Of a stretch of DNA of 64,000 nucleotides, positions 1 to 9,276 are shown piece after piece (positions within the stretch are counted from its first letter, which is position 1; the number at the start of each line of letters is the position of its first letter). A model generated the notes under the pieces. The model searched no databases and was not told where the DNA came from. It saw only the letters and a list, made by a program, of their open reading frames with translations. Both the position numbers and the translations under genes were made by a program. This DNA comes from Methylobacterium sp. Leaf117 (GTDB lineage Bacteria > Pseudomonadota > Alphaproteobacteria > Rhizobiales > Beijerinckiaceae), in contig NZ_LMNL01000003.1 in the NCBI RefSeq assembly GCF_001422985.1, forward strand, positions 277-64,276, read 5' to 3'.

Positions 1-2189
1 CCGTCGGCGTCGGCCTCGACCCGGAGGGTCGTGCCGGCCGCGAAGGCGGCGTTGCCGGCGACGGTCAGGGTGCCGATGGAATTGCCCGGCGCCACCACGG
101 CGCCGGCCTGAACCGCGAGGCCGCCGATCGTGCCGGTGCCGCCGAGGCTGGCCCCGTCGCCCACCGTCACGAGCGCGTTGGCCAGGCTGCCGTCGACCGC
201 GAGCCGGCCCTGGGCGACGCCGACCGGGCCGGACAGGGTGCTGAGGCCGGTCAGCGCGAGGCTGCCGGCGCCGGTCTTGGTTAGGGTGCCGCGGCCGGCG
301 ATCGGGTTGGCCAGGGTGGCGTCGGTGGCCTGGTGGAGGATCAGGCTGGCATTGTCCAGGATGGCGCCCGAGCCGAGGCCGGCGGCGGAAGCCACGAGAG
401 TGCCGCCCGCGATGGTGGTGCCGCCCGCATAGGTGTTGGTGCCGGTCAGCACCAGGGTGCCGCTGCCCGCCTTGGTCAGCGAGCCGCGACCGCCGATGTC
501 GTTGTTGAAGCTGTCGAGGGCCGAGACCCCGCCCTGCGCCGCATCCATCGTCACCGTCACGGCGTCGTTGAACGCGCCGTACCCGTCCGCCGCCGCGTAC
601 AGGTTCAGGCGCCCCCAGCCGTCATAGGTGTTGCCGCTAAGCAGCGGATAGCCGGAGGGCAGGCCCGTGGTCGCCAGAACCTCCCGGCGCTGCGCGTCGC
701 TGAGATAGGGGAAGCGGGTGAGGAGGAGCACCTGCGCCTGGACCGGAACCTCCGCGGCCGTCAGGGGCGTGCCCGCTCCGGTCGGCCGGAAGCCGTAGGT
801 CATCCGGGCGGCGTAGTCCGCCTTGTTCTGCGCGGCATTGCCGAAGGGATCGGCCGCCCGGTTGGCTGCCGTCCCGGCGAGACAGCCGGACACGGTTCCC
901 GCCCCGCAGCTCGCGGCGAGGTAGGCCTGCGTCTGCTGGTAGGCCTGATAGACCGCGTAGGCACCGGCATTGGCCGGATTGGTCCAGTCGATCCGGTTGC
1001 CCGCCGCGTCATAGAGGGCGGCGTAGATGTTGGTGGCGGCGATCGCCGTCGCCTGCATCCGGCCGCCGATCACGTCGAGGGGCGAGTGCATGCCGGCCAG
1101 GATGCGGTTGTTGCCGACCTCGGAGGCGCGAGTGAGGAGTTCCTGCATCCGCTGCGGCACGAGGAAGCCGACCCCCAGGGTTTGGAGATACCCGGAATTG
1201 GTGTGGCCGCTCGGATAACCCCCATCCGCGTAGGCGTTCGTGGTGTTCTTCCGGGGATTCAGCAGCACCGGCACGGCGACATCGGTGGTGACGCGGTAGG
1301 GGCGGGGCGCGGTCCCGATTCCCGGCACGTAGGCACCGACCCCGAAGGTCGTGGGGGTGAAGGCACCGGCTGCGTTGAAGGACCCGACATCGGGGGCCAC
1401 GAGGGGGCGTCCGCCGTTGGCGTCGATCATCGCCTGGGTGACGGTGAAGCCCTTCACCCAGCGCTCCGCGGTTCCGTAGACCGCCGGGACGGGGAAGTTC
1501 GCGAGGTAGCTCGGAACCACGAAATTCGCCGTGTCGGCGGCGGATAGGGCCGTCTTGTTCGTGGTGGCATTGTAGTCGTTGAAGCGGGCCGCCAGGGGAT
1601 CGAGGGCCGGATTGAGGCCCTGATAGCGCCCGAAGACGCGCTTCGAGGGTTCCGTCGAGGCATTGGCCCGGACCGTGTTGTCGATGAAGCCGACGGCCGC
1701 CGCCAGGGGCGTCGCCGTCCCGTCGCCGAACGTCGTCGCGCCTCCGTTCGCGTTCGAACCGGTGTTGAGGCTTCGGCCGTAATCCGCCAGCGTCGTGGTC
1801 GCGTAGGTGGTCGGCGTCAGCTTCGCCGGCCGGGTGCCGGTGAACGAGGCCCCCGCGCCGGTGAGATAGGCGGCGGTGAGGGGACCGAGCCCGTTCAGGA
1901 TGCTGTAGGCCTGCCCGGTGCGGTCGTCATGGATGGCCGCCAGCGTCTGGTCCGCGGTCCGGGCCTGCGTCATCTGAACGACGGTCTGGTAGTTCTGGGT
2001 CATGACGGCGGGATTGGCCGTCATCAACCCGACAAAGCTGTCGAGGACGCGCGGAACGACCGTTCCGGGTCTGACCGAGGTGCTGTTGGTGAAGCCCACC
2101 GGCGGGGATGTCGGGATCTGCTGTGCGGTTGCCCCGAGCGGCAGAAGGCCCGTCGCAGCCAGCAGGGCGGTCTTGAGATGTCTGGACAC
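1..2189 (-). CDS. Secreted PAP2-type acid phosphatase with autotransporter-associated repeats (3' end outside window)
   Basis: The reading frame runs off position 1, so only about 729 N-terminal residues are visible. It starts at a GTG (2189) with GAGG six bases upstream; a second in-frame GTG lies at 2201. Residues 1-23 form a signal peptide ending near ATAQQ. The phosphatase core carries a PSGH motif (residues 326-329) followed by R362-x5-H368-x3-D372, the class A nonspecific acid phosphatase/PAP2 catalytic signature. After about residue 560 the chain becomes Gly/Thr/Ala-rich with the GSGTLVLTGTNTYAGGTT pattern of autotransporter-associated beta-strand (PATR) repeats. The family hydrolyses phosphomonoesters in the periplasm or at the surface. 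A C-terminal beta-barrel would be expected beyond the window and cannot be confirmed here. Confidence 0.82.
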   Translation of the reverse strand, partial: MSRHLKTALLAATGLLPLGATAQQIPTSPPVGFTNSTSVRPGTVVPRVLDSFVGLMTANPAVMTQNYQTVVQMTQARTADQTLAAIHDDRTGQAYSILNGLGPLTAAYLTGAGASFTGTRPAKLTPTTYATTTLADYGRSLNTGSNANGGATTFGDGTATPLAAAVGFIDNTVRANASTEPSKRVFGRYQGLNPALDPLAARFNDYNATTNKTALSAADTANFVVPSYLANFPVPAVYGTAERWVKGFTVTQAMIDANGGRPLVAPDVGSFNAAGAFTPTTFGVGAYVPGIGTAPRPYRVTTDVAVPVLLNPRKNTTNAYADGGYPSGHTNSGYLQTLGVGFLVPQRMQELLTRASEVGNNRILAGMHSPLDVIGGRMQATAIAATNIYAALYDAAGNRIDWTNPANAGAYAVYQAYQQTQAYLAASCGAGTVSGCLAGTAANRAADPFGNAAQNKADYAARMTYGFRPTGAGTPLTAAEVPVQAQVLLLTRFPYLSDAQRREVLATTGLPSGYPLLSGNTYDGWGRLNLYAAADGYGAFNDAVTVTMDAAQGGVSALDSFNNDIGGRGSLTKAGSGTLVLTGTNTYAGGTTIAGGTLVASAAGLGSGAILDNASLILHQATDATLANPIAGRGTLTKTGAGSLALTGLSTLSGPVGVAQGRLAVDGSLANALVTVGDGASLGGTGTIGGLAVQAGAVVAPGNSIGTLTVAGNAAFAAGTTLRVEADAD

Positions 2190-2469
2190 GAAGCCTCGCA
2201 CGGAAAGCAGGCCGAAGCCTTGTTGCGGTGCAGCGCTAGCTTGGCCGTACGACGGGTCCATGACGGAATCGACTGCCGCGCCGTCGTGAGCCGGACCACC
2301 AAATTTCCCGTTATGGTTGTGTTAAAATTGCCGCGATCGGGATGTCTGCGGTTGACGGAGGACCGCGCTGGAGGCCGGTCGAGGTGCGTCCCCGCGCTTT
2401 CACCGCGGCGGACGATCCTCTAAGCCGCAGCCATGCCCCGTGTCCCGGGGCGTCGTGGACAGGGTGCCG

Positions 2470-5016
2470 ATGGACCGCGATCCGATCGCCTTCACCTGGC
2501 GGACCGCGCGGCGCGAGCATGCCGCCGCGGTCGGGCTGGCGCTCGGCCTGGGCGGGCCGCTGGCGCTGCTCGCGCTGCTGTGCCTGCGGGATCTCGTCGG
2601 CGTCCAGGTCCACGACACCGAACCGGTGGGCCAGTTCCTGCGGATCGCCGCGACGCTGCCCTGGCGCTCGCCCGCGGAGGGGCCGTTCGTCGCCTTTGCC
2701 GGCTGGAGCTTGCCGCCGGCCGACCTCGTACGCGCAGCCTTCGTCGGACTCGCGGCCGCGGCGCTGGCCTCCGCCGGCCTCGGCTGGGCCGTGGCGCGCC
2801 TCTGCTTCCACGCCCAGACCCGCACGGTGGCGGCCCTCCAGGGGCGGGTCATGGAGGCCATTCTGCATGCCCCCCCGAGCGCCCGCGACGAGGCCCGTGC
2901 CCTGGCGCAGGCCATGGGCGATCTTCTGGCGCGCCTCGACACCCTGTTCGGATTGGCGATCCTGGTGCCGGCGCTGGCCGTCGGCGCCACCGGCCTCGCC
3001 CTGGTCCTGTCCTGGCTCGCCGCGCCGCGCCTCGTCCCCACCGTGGCGGTCGGGCTGGTGGCGGCCGGGCTGGCCCGGGCGCTGATCCAGCGCCGGATGC
3101 AGGACCGGGCCGCCCTCCGGCTGCGCGCGGGCGGTGCGGCCGGGCGCGCCCTGGCCGATCTGATCCGCCGCATGCCGGCGGTGCGCGCCCACGGGGCGGC
3201 GGCCTTCGAGCGCCAGCGCCTCGCCGCCAAGGGCGCCCACACCCGCGATGCGCTCGAAGCCTCCGAATCCGCCCTGGCCTACGCCCGCGCCCCATCCATG
3301 GCGCTGGCGATCCTGCTTCCGGCGATCGTGGTCGCGGTGGCGCTGTGGCGCGGCCATGACGGCACCACCGCGCCGGTCGAGCCCGGGGCACTGCTGGCCG
3401 CCGGCGGCGGCTTCGCGCTCGCGGTGGTGGCGCTGACCGTGACCCTGCGGATGGCCAGCCTCCACCGGGCCGTCGCGGGGCCGTTTCGCGAGGTCGCCCT
3501 CGACGTGCCGGCGCTGGAAGGCCGGGCCCCGGTGCGGCCGGGCACGATCACGGCCCTGCCGGAAGCGGGAACGCTGGTGGCGCAGGGGGTCGGGGCCTAC
3601 GACCCCGCCACCGGCGAGCGTCTGGCCGGCGTCGACGCCACCCTGCCGATGCCCGGCCACGTCGCCATCCTGGGCGAGCGCGGCAGTGGCAGCCGGGTCC
3701 TGGCCGCGATCCTGGCGGGCCAGCTCGAACCTTCAGCCGGCGCCGTCAGCTACGGTGGCACCGACCTGCGGGCCTTCGAGCCGGAGGCGCGCGCCCGGCG
3801 CATCGCGCTGGCCGGCGCCGAGGCCATCCTGATCGAGGGCACCCTGCGCCAGAACATCCTCTACGGCGCCGCCGTTGCGCCCGACCGCGACGAACTCATC
3901 GCGACCCTGCGAATCACCGGCCTCGACGCCTTCGCGTATGCGCGGGGCCTGGAGGGCACCGTCGACCCGGCGGCCGAGCCGGAGATCGCCCGCGCGGTGG
4001 TCGCCGCCCGCCACGCGGTGCGCGAGGCCCTGGCCGCCGACAAGGCCGGGCGTCTGGTGGAACCCTTCGACCCCGCCCGTTACAACCACCAGGCCACGGT
4101 CGGCGAGAACATCCTGTTCGGCGAGGCGGTGGGGCCGGCCTTCGCGCAGGACCACATCGCCGCCCATCCCTATCTGCGCGCCGTGCTGGAGGCCGAGGGA
4201 CTGAGCCGACCGCTCACCGAGATCGGGCTTCAGGTCGCCCGCAGCCTCGTGGAGATCTTCGCCGACCTGCCGGACGACCACCCGCTCTTCGAGACGTTCT
4301 CGCTGTTCCCGGCCTCCGAGCGCGGCTTCTTCGAGGATCTCGTCGGGCGGCAGCCCGAGGCCAAGGGCTGGCGCCGCGGCCCGGCCGGCCAGCGCGACCG
4401 CAAGCGCCTGATCGGCCTGGCGCTCCGCTACAGCGAGACCCGGCACCGCTTCGGCCTCATCGACGCCGCCTTCGAGGAGCGGCTGGTGGAGGCCCGGCGC
4501 TCGTTCGCGCGCCTGATGCCGCCGCATCTCCGGGGCAGCGTCGAGTTCTACGATCCCGCCCGGCTCACCGCCGCCGCCAGCCTGGAGGAGAATATCCTGT
4601 TCGGCCGCATCAACGGCGAGGAGGCCGGCGCCGAAGCCCGGGTGCGGGCCCTGGTACGCCGGGTGCTGGCCGACGAGGGACTTGAGCCCGCCGTCTATCG
4701 CCTCGGCCTGGAGAGCCGGGTCGAGCCGGGCTTGGCCGGAGGCGGCGCCAGCCTCGGCGAGAACGCCATCGGCCCGCGCGAGCGCATCGCCATCGATCTC
4801 GCCCGCTGCCTGGTGCGCCGGCCCGACATCGTCGTCATCGCCATCGCGCTCGAGGATGGACGGTCCGACGAGATCCGGGCCCGCCTCGGAGCCCTTCGGA
4901 CCGCCCGGGCCGGCCGGGGTCTCGTCGTCTGCCTGCCCGACGCTCGGGCGCTCGACGGGATCGCGCCGTTCGACGCGGTGCTGCGCGTCGAACGCAACAC
5001 GGTGATGGCCGCCTGA
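2470..5016 (+). CDS. ABC-exporter-like protein with degenerate nucleotide-binding region
   Basis: The N-terminal third has about six hydrophobic segments arranged as in type I ABC exporters. A loop at residues 402-409 reads GERGSGSR, so the Walker A lysine and Ser/Thr are replaced. The segment typical of the exporter Q-loop/NILFG region occurs three times (asparagines at 462, 547 and 708); copies two and three share a preceding DPAR stretch. The C-terminal 'signature' reads IGPRERIAIDLARC instead of LSGGQ, and the Walker B-like DIVVIAIALED lacks the usual DE. The protein of about 848 residues is longer than a half transporter. ATP hydrolysis looks impaired; a structural or regulatory role is possible. 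ATG 2470 was chosen; an in-frame GTG at 2440 is the alternative. Confidence 0.75.
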   Translation: MDRDPIAFTWRTARREHAAAVGLALGLGGPLALLALLCLRDLVGVQVHDTEPVGQFLRIAATLPWRSPAEGPFVAFAGWSLPPADLVRAAFVGLAAAALASAGLGWAVARLCFHAQTRTVAALQGRVMEAILHAPPSARDEARALAQAMGDLLARLDTLFGLAILVPALAVGATGLALVLSWLAAPRLVPTVAVGLVAAGLARALIQRRMQDRAALRLRAGGAAGRALADLIRRMPAVRAHGAAAFERQRLAAKGAHTRDALEASESALAYARAPSMALAILLPAIVVAVALWRGHDGTTAPVEPGALLAAGGGFALAVVALTVTLRMASLHRAVAGPFREVALDVPALEGRAPVRPGTITALPEAGTLVAQGVGAYDPATGERLAGVDATLPMPGHVAILGERGSGSRVLAAILAGQLEPSAGAVSYGGTDLRAFEPEARARRIALAGAEAILIEGTLRQNILYGAAVAPDRDELIATLRITGLDAFAYARGLEGTVDPAAEPEIARAVVAARHAVREALAADKAGRLVEPFDPARYNHQATVGENILFGEAVGPAFAQDHIAAHPYLRAVLEAEGLSRPLTEIGLQVARSLVEIFADLPDDHPLFETFSLFPASERGFFEDLVGRQPEAKGWRRGPAGQRDRKRLIGLALRYSETRHRFGLIDAAFEERLVEARRSFARLMPPHLRGSVEFYDPARLTAAASLEENILFGRINGEEAGAEARVRALVRRVLADEGLEPAVYRLGLESRVEPGLAGGGASLGENAIGPRERIAIDLARCLVRRPDIVVIAIALEDGRSDEIRARLGALRTARAGRGLVVCLPDARALDGIAPFDAVLRVERNTVMAA

Positions 5017-5020
5017 TCGC

Positions 5021-5042
5021 CGAGGAAGCAGCGAGGAAGCAG
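5021..5042. repeat. Two 11-bp direct repeats
   Basis: The unit CGAGGAAGCAG occurs twice, head to tail, immediately after the stop codon of the ABC-like gene. No function is apparent. It is one of many very short tandem duplications at gene ends in this window. Confidence 0.7.
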
Positions 5043-5177
5043 CACGGGAGCCCCTCACGTCCCCGGGATAACCGAGCGGCCCCTATTGCCGCCCCAATGG
5101 GATGCGATAGGCAGGTTGGCGTGCATCGTGCACGGCCGTCCGCGACCGAGCGGACGGGGCGCTCTTCAGGGCCGCGC

Positions 5178-6437
5178 ATGGTCTGTCTGTCCCGGAACCC
5201 GGCCCGCCGGATTTCGCTTCTCACGCGTCCGAACCGCCTCGCGGTCCCGGTGCTCCTCGCCCTCGGGGGCCTGATCACCGTCCCGGCCGCCGTCGAGTCC
5301 GCCTCGGCCGCGACGGGCAAGGCCTTCGCGCCGATTCCGGCCGCCACCCTGGCGCTGATGCAGGCCAAGGGCACCACCGCCGCCGCGCCGGTGCTGTTCC
5401 GGGCCTACAAGAAGGAATCCGAGATCGAGGTCTGGAAGCGGGCCGCCAGCGGCCGCTTCGTCCACGTGAAGACCTTTCCGATCTGCCGCTGGTCGGGCCA
5501 GCTCGGGCCGAAGCGCAGGACCGGCGACCGCCAGACGCCGGAGGGCTTCTACACGGTGCCCCAGCGCCAGATGAACCCGAATTCGCGCTACTATCTCTCC
5601 TTCGACGTCGGCTACCCCAACGCCTATGACCGCGCCCACGGCTCCACCGGCTCGGCCGTGATGGTGCATGGGGTCTGCTCGTCGATGGGGTGCTTTGCCA
5701 TGACCGACCCGGTGGCGGGCGAGATCTACGCCATCGCCCGCGAAGCCTTCGCGGGCGGTCAGGCCGCGTTCCAGTTCCAGTCCTATCCGTTCCGGATGAA
5801 TGCCGCGAACATGGCCCGCCATCGGACCGATCCGAACATCGATTTCTGGCGCCAGCTCAAGGAGGGGGCCGACCGCTTCGAGGCCCTCGGCGAGGAGCCG
5901 GCCGTCAGCGTCGTGGCGGGGCGCTACGCCTTCGCGCCCGCCAGAGACCCGGCCAAGGAGGCCATCGTCGCCGCCCACCGCAGGGCCGAGGAAGCCCGCA
6001 TCGCCACCCTGGTGGACGAGGGCAGCGCGGCCGTCCGCACCACCTATTCGGACGGGGCGCAGCACCCGTTCTGGGCGGCGCTCGCCGCCAAGGGCACCTC
6101 GCTCGGGGACGTCAGCCGGCCCGAGGCCCTGGCCTATGCGGGGCAGGAGGTGGTGGTCATCGCCGCCCGGCCGCGTCCGGTCCAGGTCGCCGAGGCGGTG
6201 TGGTCGCGCTGGATCGCACCGGATTCGCTGTTCTCGCGGACCCGGATGCCCGGCTTCGTGCCCGCCCACGAGCGCCCGGCGGCCCGCTTCGCGCCGGTGC
6301 TGACCACGACCGGCGCCGAACCGGGTGGCTATCCGGTCGCGTGGCCGCGTCTCGTCCGCCTGAGCCTGTCGGGCACTCTGCCGCCGCCCGCGACGGGTCC
6401 GATCCGCGACGTCGTCGACGTGCTGGCCCAGCGCTGA
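5178..6437 (+). CDS. Murein L,D-transpeptidase (YkuD/YafK type)
   Basis: This 419-residue protein starts with an Arg-rich stretch and a hydrophobic segment (about residues 17-40) that looks like a signal peptide or anchor ending near ESASA. The catalytic motif spans H164 to C172 (HGVCSSMGCFAMTD), the nucleophile-cysteine pattern of the YafK branch of L,D-transpeptidases, which form or edit 3-3 crosslinks or attach proteins to peptidoglycan in the periplasm. A segment around residues 100-135 (WSGQLGPKRRTGDRQTPEGFY) is also typical. About 200 residues follow the domain without a recognisable fold. ATG 5178 was chosen because it directly precedes the signal-like segment; longer in-frame starts exist. 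Confidence 0.85.
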   Translation: MVCLSRNPARRISLLTRPNRLAVPVLLALGGLITVPAAVESASAATGKAFAPIPAATLALMQAKGTTAAAPVLFRAYKKESEIEVWKRAASGRFVHVKTFPICRWSGQLGPKRRTGDRQTPEGFYTVPQRQMNPNSRYYLSFDVGYPNAYDRAHGSTGSAVMVHGVCSSMGCFAMTDPVAGEIYAIAREAFAGGQAAFQFQSYPFRMNAANMARHRTDPNIDFWRQLKEGADRFEALGEEPAVSVVAGRYAFAPARDPAKEAIVAAHRRAEEARIATLVDEGSAAVRTTYSDGAQHPFWAALAAKGTSLGDVSRPEALAYAGQEVVVIAARPRPVQVAEAVWSRWIAPDSLFSRTRMPGFVPAHERPAARFAPVLTTTGAEPGGYPVAWPRLVRLSLSGTLPPPATGPIRDVVDVLAQR

Positions 6438-6505
6438 CGGGGTGCTGTGGCTCGTCAGACACGACCCGGCCTCGGACCGTCGTGCGGATGATTCCGCTCC
6501 CGGCC

Positions 6506-6523
6506 ATGTGCGGGCTCGCACAT
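6506..6523. promoter_or_regulatory. Perfect inverted repeat upstream of MBL hydrolase gene
   Basis: The sequence ATGTGCG-GGCT-CGCACAT has 7-bp arms around a 4-base centre. It lies in the 230-bp gap between the L,D-transpeptidase stop and the next start. It could be an operator or a small hairpin; there is no T-run to make it a classic terminator. Confidence 0.3.
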
Positions 6524-6667
6524 CGGGGGTCTCGGGGGATTACTACCTCAGAGGCGTTCCACTTCGATCCCTGCACCTGCCCATCGCCGATCTGCTCGAA
6601 CTGGATCGCGTCGGCGCGACGAAAGGCACTCGACCTGAACGGGATCGGGGCACATGGTAATCGAACG

Positions 6668-7567
6668 ATGACCCTCTTCACCCATCCCGCCGCGGAGGAC
6701 GGCCTCACCCTCACTTTCTGGGGTGTGCGTGGTTCGACGCCCGTCAGCGGCCCGGATTACACCGAGTTCGGCGGCAACACCCCGTGCCTGGAGGTCCGCT
6801 GCGGCGAGCGCCTGTTCCTGATCGATGCGGGCTCGGGCATCAATGCCTGCGGCCGGCACCATCGCGACGCGATGCCGAAGGCGATCGACCTGCTCTTCAG
6901 CCACCTGCATCTCGATCACACGGCCGGGTTGCCGTTCTTCAAGCCGGTGGTGCTGGATCCGACCCGGACCCTCAACACCTATTGCGGCAATCTCGACGGC
7001 GCCAGCGCCTCGGAGGCCCTCGATCGCCTGTTCGCGCCGCCGCTGTTTCCGGTGACCCTCGACATCATTCCGTGCCACCTCGCCCATCACGGCTTCAGGG
7101 CGGGCGAGCGACTGACCTTCCCGGACGGGACTTCGGTCGACACCATCCTGCTTAATCACCCGCAGGGCTCCGTCGGATACCGGTTCGAACATGCGGGCCG
7201 GCGGCTCTGCGTGATCAGCGACATCGAGCACAGCGACCCCTGGCCCGATACCGCCCTGACGGATTTCGTGCGCGACGCCGACCTCGTTGTCTATGACGGC
7301 ATGTTCACCGAGGGCGAGTATCCGGTCTGCCGGGGCTGGGGTCACTCAACCTGGCAGAAGGGCGTGGAACTGGCCCAGGCCGCCGGTGTCGGGGCGCTCG
7401 CCATCATCCACCTGCATCCGTGCCACACCGACGCGATGCTGCGCAGCGTCGAGGCCGACATGCAGGCCGTGATGCCCACCGCGTTCATCGCCCGCGAGCG
7501 CCAGAGCGTGGCCGTGGGCGAGCCGGTCCGCGCGGTTCCGCCCCTGGCTCTGGCCCGCAGCGCCTGA
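6668..7567 (+). CDS. MBL-fold metal-dependent hydrolase
   Basis: This 299-residue cytoplasmic protein starts LTFWGVRGSTPV and carries GGNTPCLEV and IDAGSGI, followed by the metal-binding motif H79-L-H81-L-D83-H84. Further ligand candidates are NHPQGS, the DIEHS motif and the C-terminal HLHPCH. The opening WGVRGSTP and GGNT blocks are typical of the PhnP/phosphoribosyl cyclic phosphodiesterase-like branch of the metallo-beta-lactamase superfamily, which hydrolyses phosphodiesters. The exact substrate is unknown. The ATG at 6668 is the only start giving the full N-terminal strand; an ATG at 6654 leads to a stop. There is no obvious operon partner, as the next gene is convergent. Confidence 0.85.
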   Translation: MTLFTHPAAEDGLTLTFWGVRGSTPVSGPDYTEFGGNTPCLEVRCGERLFLIDAGSGINACGRHHRDAMPKAIDLLFSHLHLDHTAGLPFFKPVVLDPTRTLNTYCGNLDGASASEALDRLFAPPLFPVTLDIIPCHLAHHGFRAGERLTFPDGTSVDTILLNHPQGSVGYRFEHAGRRLCVISDIEHSDPWPDTALTDFVRDADLVVYDGMFTEGEYPVCRGWGHSTWQKGVELAQAAGVGALAIIHLHPCHTDAMLRSVEADMQAVMPTAFIARERQSVAVGEPVRAVPPLALARSA

Positions 7568-7619
7568 CGGGCGCCCCGTCCCGAGGGAGGGGCGGCCGGC
7601 CGATCAGGTCCTTGGCGGG

Positions 7620-9092
7620 TTACGTCGTGGTCTCGCGCCCGATGCGGCTGTGGTGACGGCTCCAGGCGAAGTAGATCACCAGTCCGATGGCGAGCCAGAC
7701 GATCAGGCGCAGCCAGGTCTCCGCATCGAGCGACACCATCATGGCAAAGCAGCTGACGATGCCGAGGATCGGCACGAGGGGTACCAGGGGCGTACGATAG
7801 TCGCGGCGTGCATCCGGCTGGGTCCGGCGCAGAATGATGACGCCGACGCAGACGAGAATGAAGGCCAGCAGCGTGCCGATGCTGGTCATGTGGCCGAGTT
7901 CGGAGATCGGCAGGAATCCGCTGAAGGCGCTGGTGAACACCATGAAGAACAGGTTCGACCGGTAGGGCGTCTTCCAGGTCGGGTGGATCTTGGAGAAGAA
8001 GCCCGGCAGCAGGCCGTCCTGGCTCATCGAGTAGAACACCCGGCTCTGGCCGAGCAGCAGCACCAGGATCACGGTGGAGAAGCCCGCGATCACCCCGAGC
8101 GTCACGAGGCTGCGCAACCACGGGAACGGGGTCTGGCCGATGGCGGTGTTCACCGGGGCGGCGTCGCCCTTCATCTGGTCGTAATGCACGAGGCCGGTGA
8201 GGACGCCCGCGAAGGCGATGTAGATCACCGTGCAGATCGCTAGCGATCCCAGGATGCCGATCATCATGTTGCGTTGCGGGTTCTTGGCCTCCTGCGCCGC
8301 CGTCGAGACCGCGTCGAAGCCCACATAGGCGAAGAACACCACCCCGGCGCCCCGCATGATCCCGCTCCAGCCGTACTCGCCGAAGGTGCCGGTGTTCTCG
8401 GGGATGAACGGCACGTAGTTCTGCGCCTTGATGTAGAACAGGCCGACGCCGATCACGACCGCCACCACGGCGAGCTTGATCACGACGACGACGGCGTTGA
8501 CGCGGGCGGATTCCCGGATGCCGATCATCAGGAGCGCCGAGGCCGCCACGATGATGAAGATCGCCGGCAGGTTGACGAGCCCGTGCGCCATGGTGCCGTC
8601 GGGAAGCGCATAGGTCTCGAACGGGGAGCGGACGAGGCTCGGGGGCAGGTTGATGCCCAGGGTGTCGTGCAGGAAGCGCGTGACGTAGCTCGACCAGCTC
8701 ACCGAGACGGTGGCGGCGCCCACCGCGTATTCGAGCACGAGATCCCAGCCGATGATCCAGGCCACGAACTCGCCCATGGTGGCGTAGGAATAGGTGTAGG
8801 CCGAGCCCGCCACCGGGATCATGCCGGCGAGTTCGCTGTAGCACATGCCCGCGAAGGCGCAGCCGATGGCGGCGATGACGAAGGAGATCACCACCGCCGG
8901 GCCGGCATACTCGGCCGCCGCGATGCCGGTGAGCGAGAACAGGCCGGCCCCGATCACCGCGCCGATGCCGAGGGCGATGAGGCTCCAGGGACCGAGGGTG
9001 CGGGTGAGCTTGTTCTCGCCCCCTTCCGCGTCCCGGTTCAGCCGTTCCAGCGATTTGACGCGTGTGAGGTCGCCCGCGAAGCCTGCCGCCAT
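7620..9092 (-). CDS. APC-family amino acid permease
   Basis: This 490-residue integral membrane protein has about 12 hydrophobic segments. The N-terminal TLGPWSLIALGIGAVIGAGL motif (TM1) with its GxG bend is the hallmark of the amino acid-polyamine-organocation family, and the closest look is to the cationic amino acid transporter (YfnA/CAT) group. It probably imports amino acids across the inner membrane by proton coupling; the substrate cannot be read from sequence. The ATG is followed by a cytoplasmic N-terminus with many Arg/Lys. It is transcribed alone, convergent with the MBL hydrolase. The 184-bp gap upstream (9093-9276) holds its promoter; no clear sites were seen. Confidence 0.9.
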   Translation of the reverse strand: MAAGFAGDLTRVKSLERLNRDAEGGENKLTRTLGPWSLIALGIGAVIGAGLFSLTGIAAAEYAGPAVVISFVIAAIGCAFAGMCYSELAGMIPVAGSAYTYSYATMGEFVAWIIGWDLVLEYAVGAATVSVSWSSYVTRFLHDTLGINLPPSLVRSPFETYALPDGTMAHGLVNLPAIFIIVAASALLMIGIRESARVNAVVVVIKLAVVAVVIGVGLFYIKAQNYVPFIPENTGTFGEYGWSGIMRGAGVVFFAYVGFDAVSTAAQEAKNPQRNMMIGILGSLAICTVIYIAFAGVLTGLVHYDQMKGDAAPVNTAIGQTPFPWLRSLVTLGVIAGFSTVILVLLLGQSRVFYSMSQDGLLPGFFSKIHPTWKTPYRSNLFFMVFTSAFSGFLPISELGHMTSIGTLLAFILVCVGVIILRRTQPDARRDYRTPLVPLVPILGIVSCFAMMVSLDAETWLRLIVWLAIGLVIYFAWSRHHSRIGRETTT

Positions 9093-9276
9093 GGGTTTGT
9101 CCTATCCTGGTCAGAAGCGAAGATCCGCGCGACGCCGCGCCGATCCGGGATGCGATGATCTCGCGGGAAAGTCTCGTGCGATGAATCCGTATGCCAGTCC
9201 TTTGCGATCCCGGCGCCTGCCCGCCTGAGTGGCAGATGCCGACGTACGCACCTGCAGGTTTCGGGCCGAACGGTCG

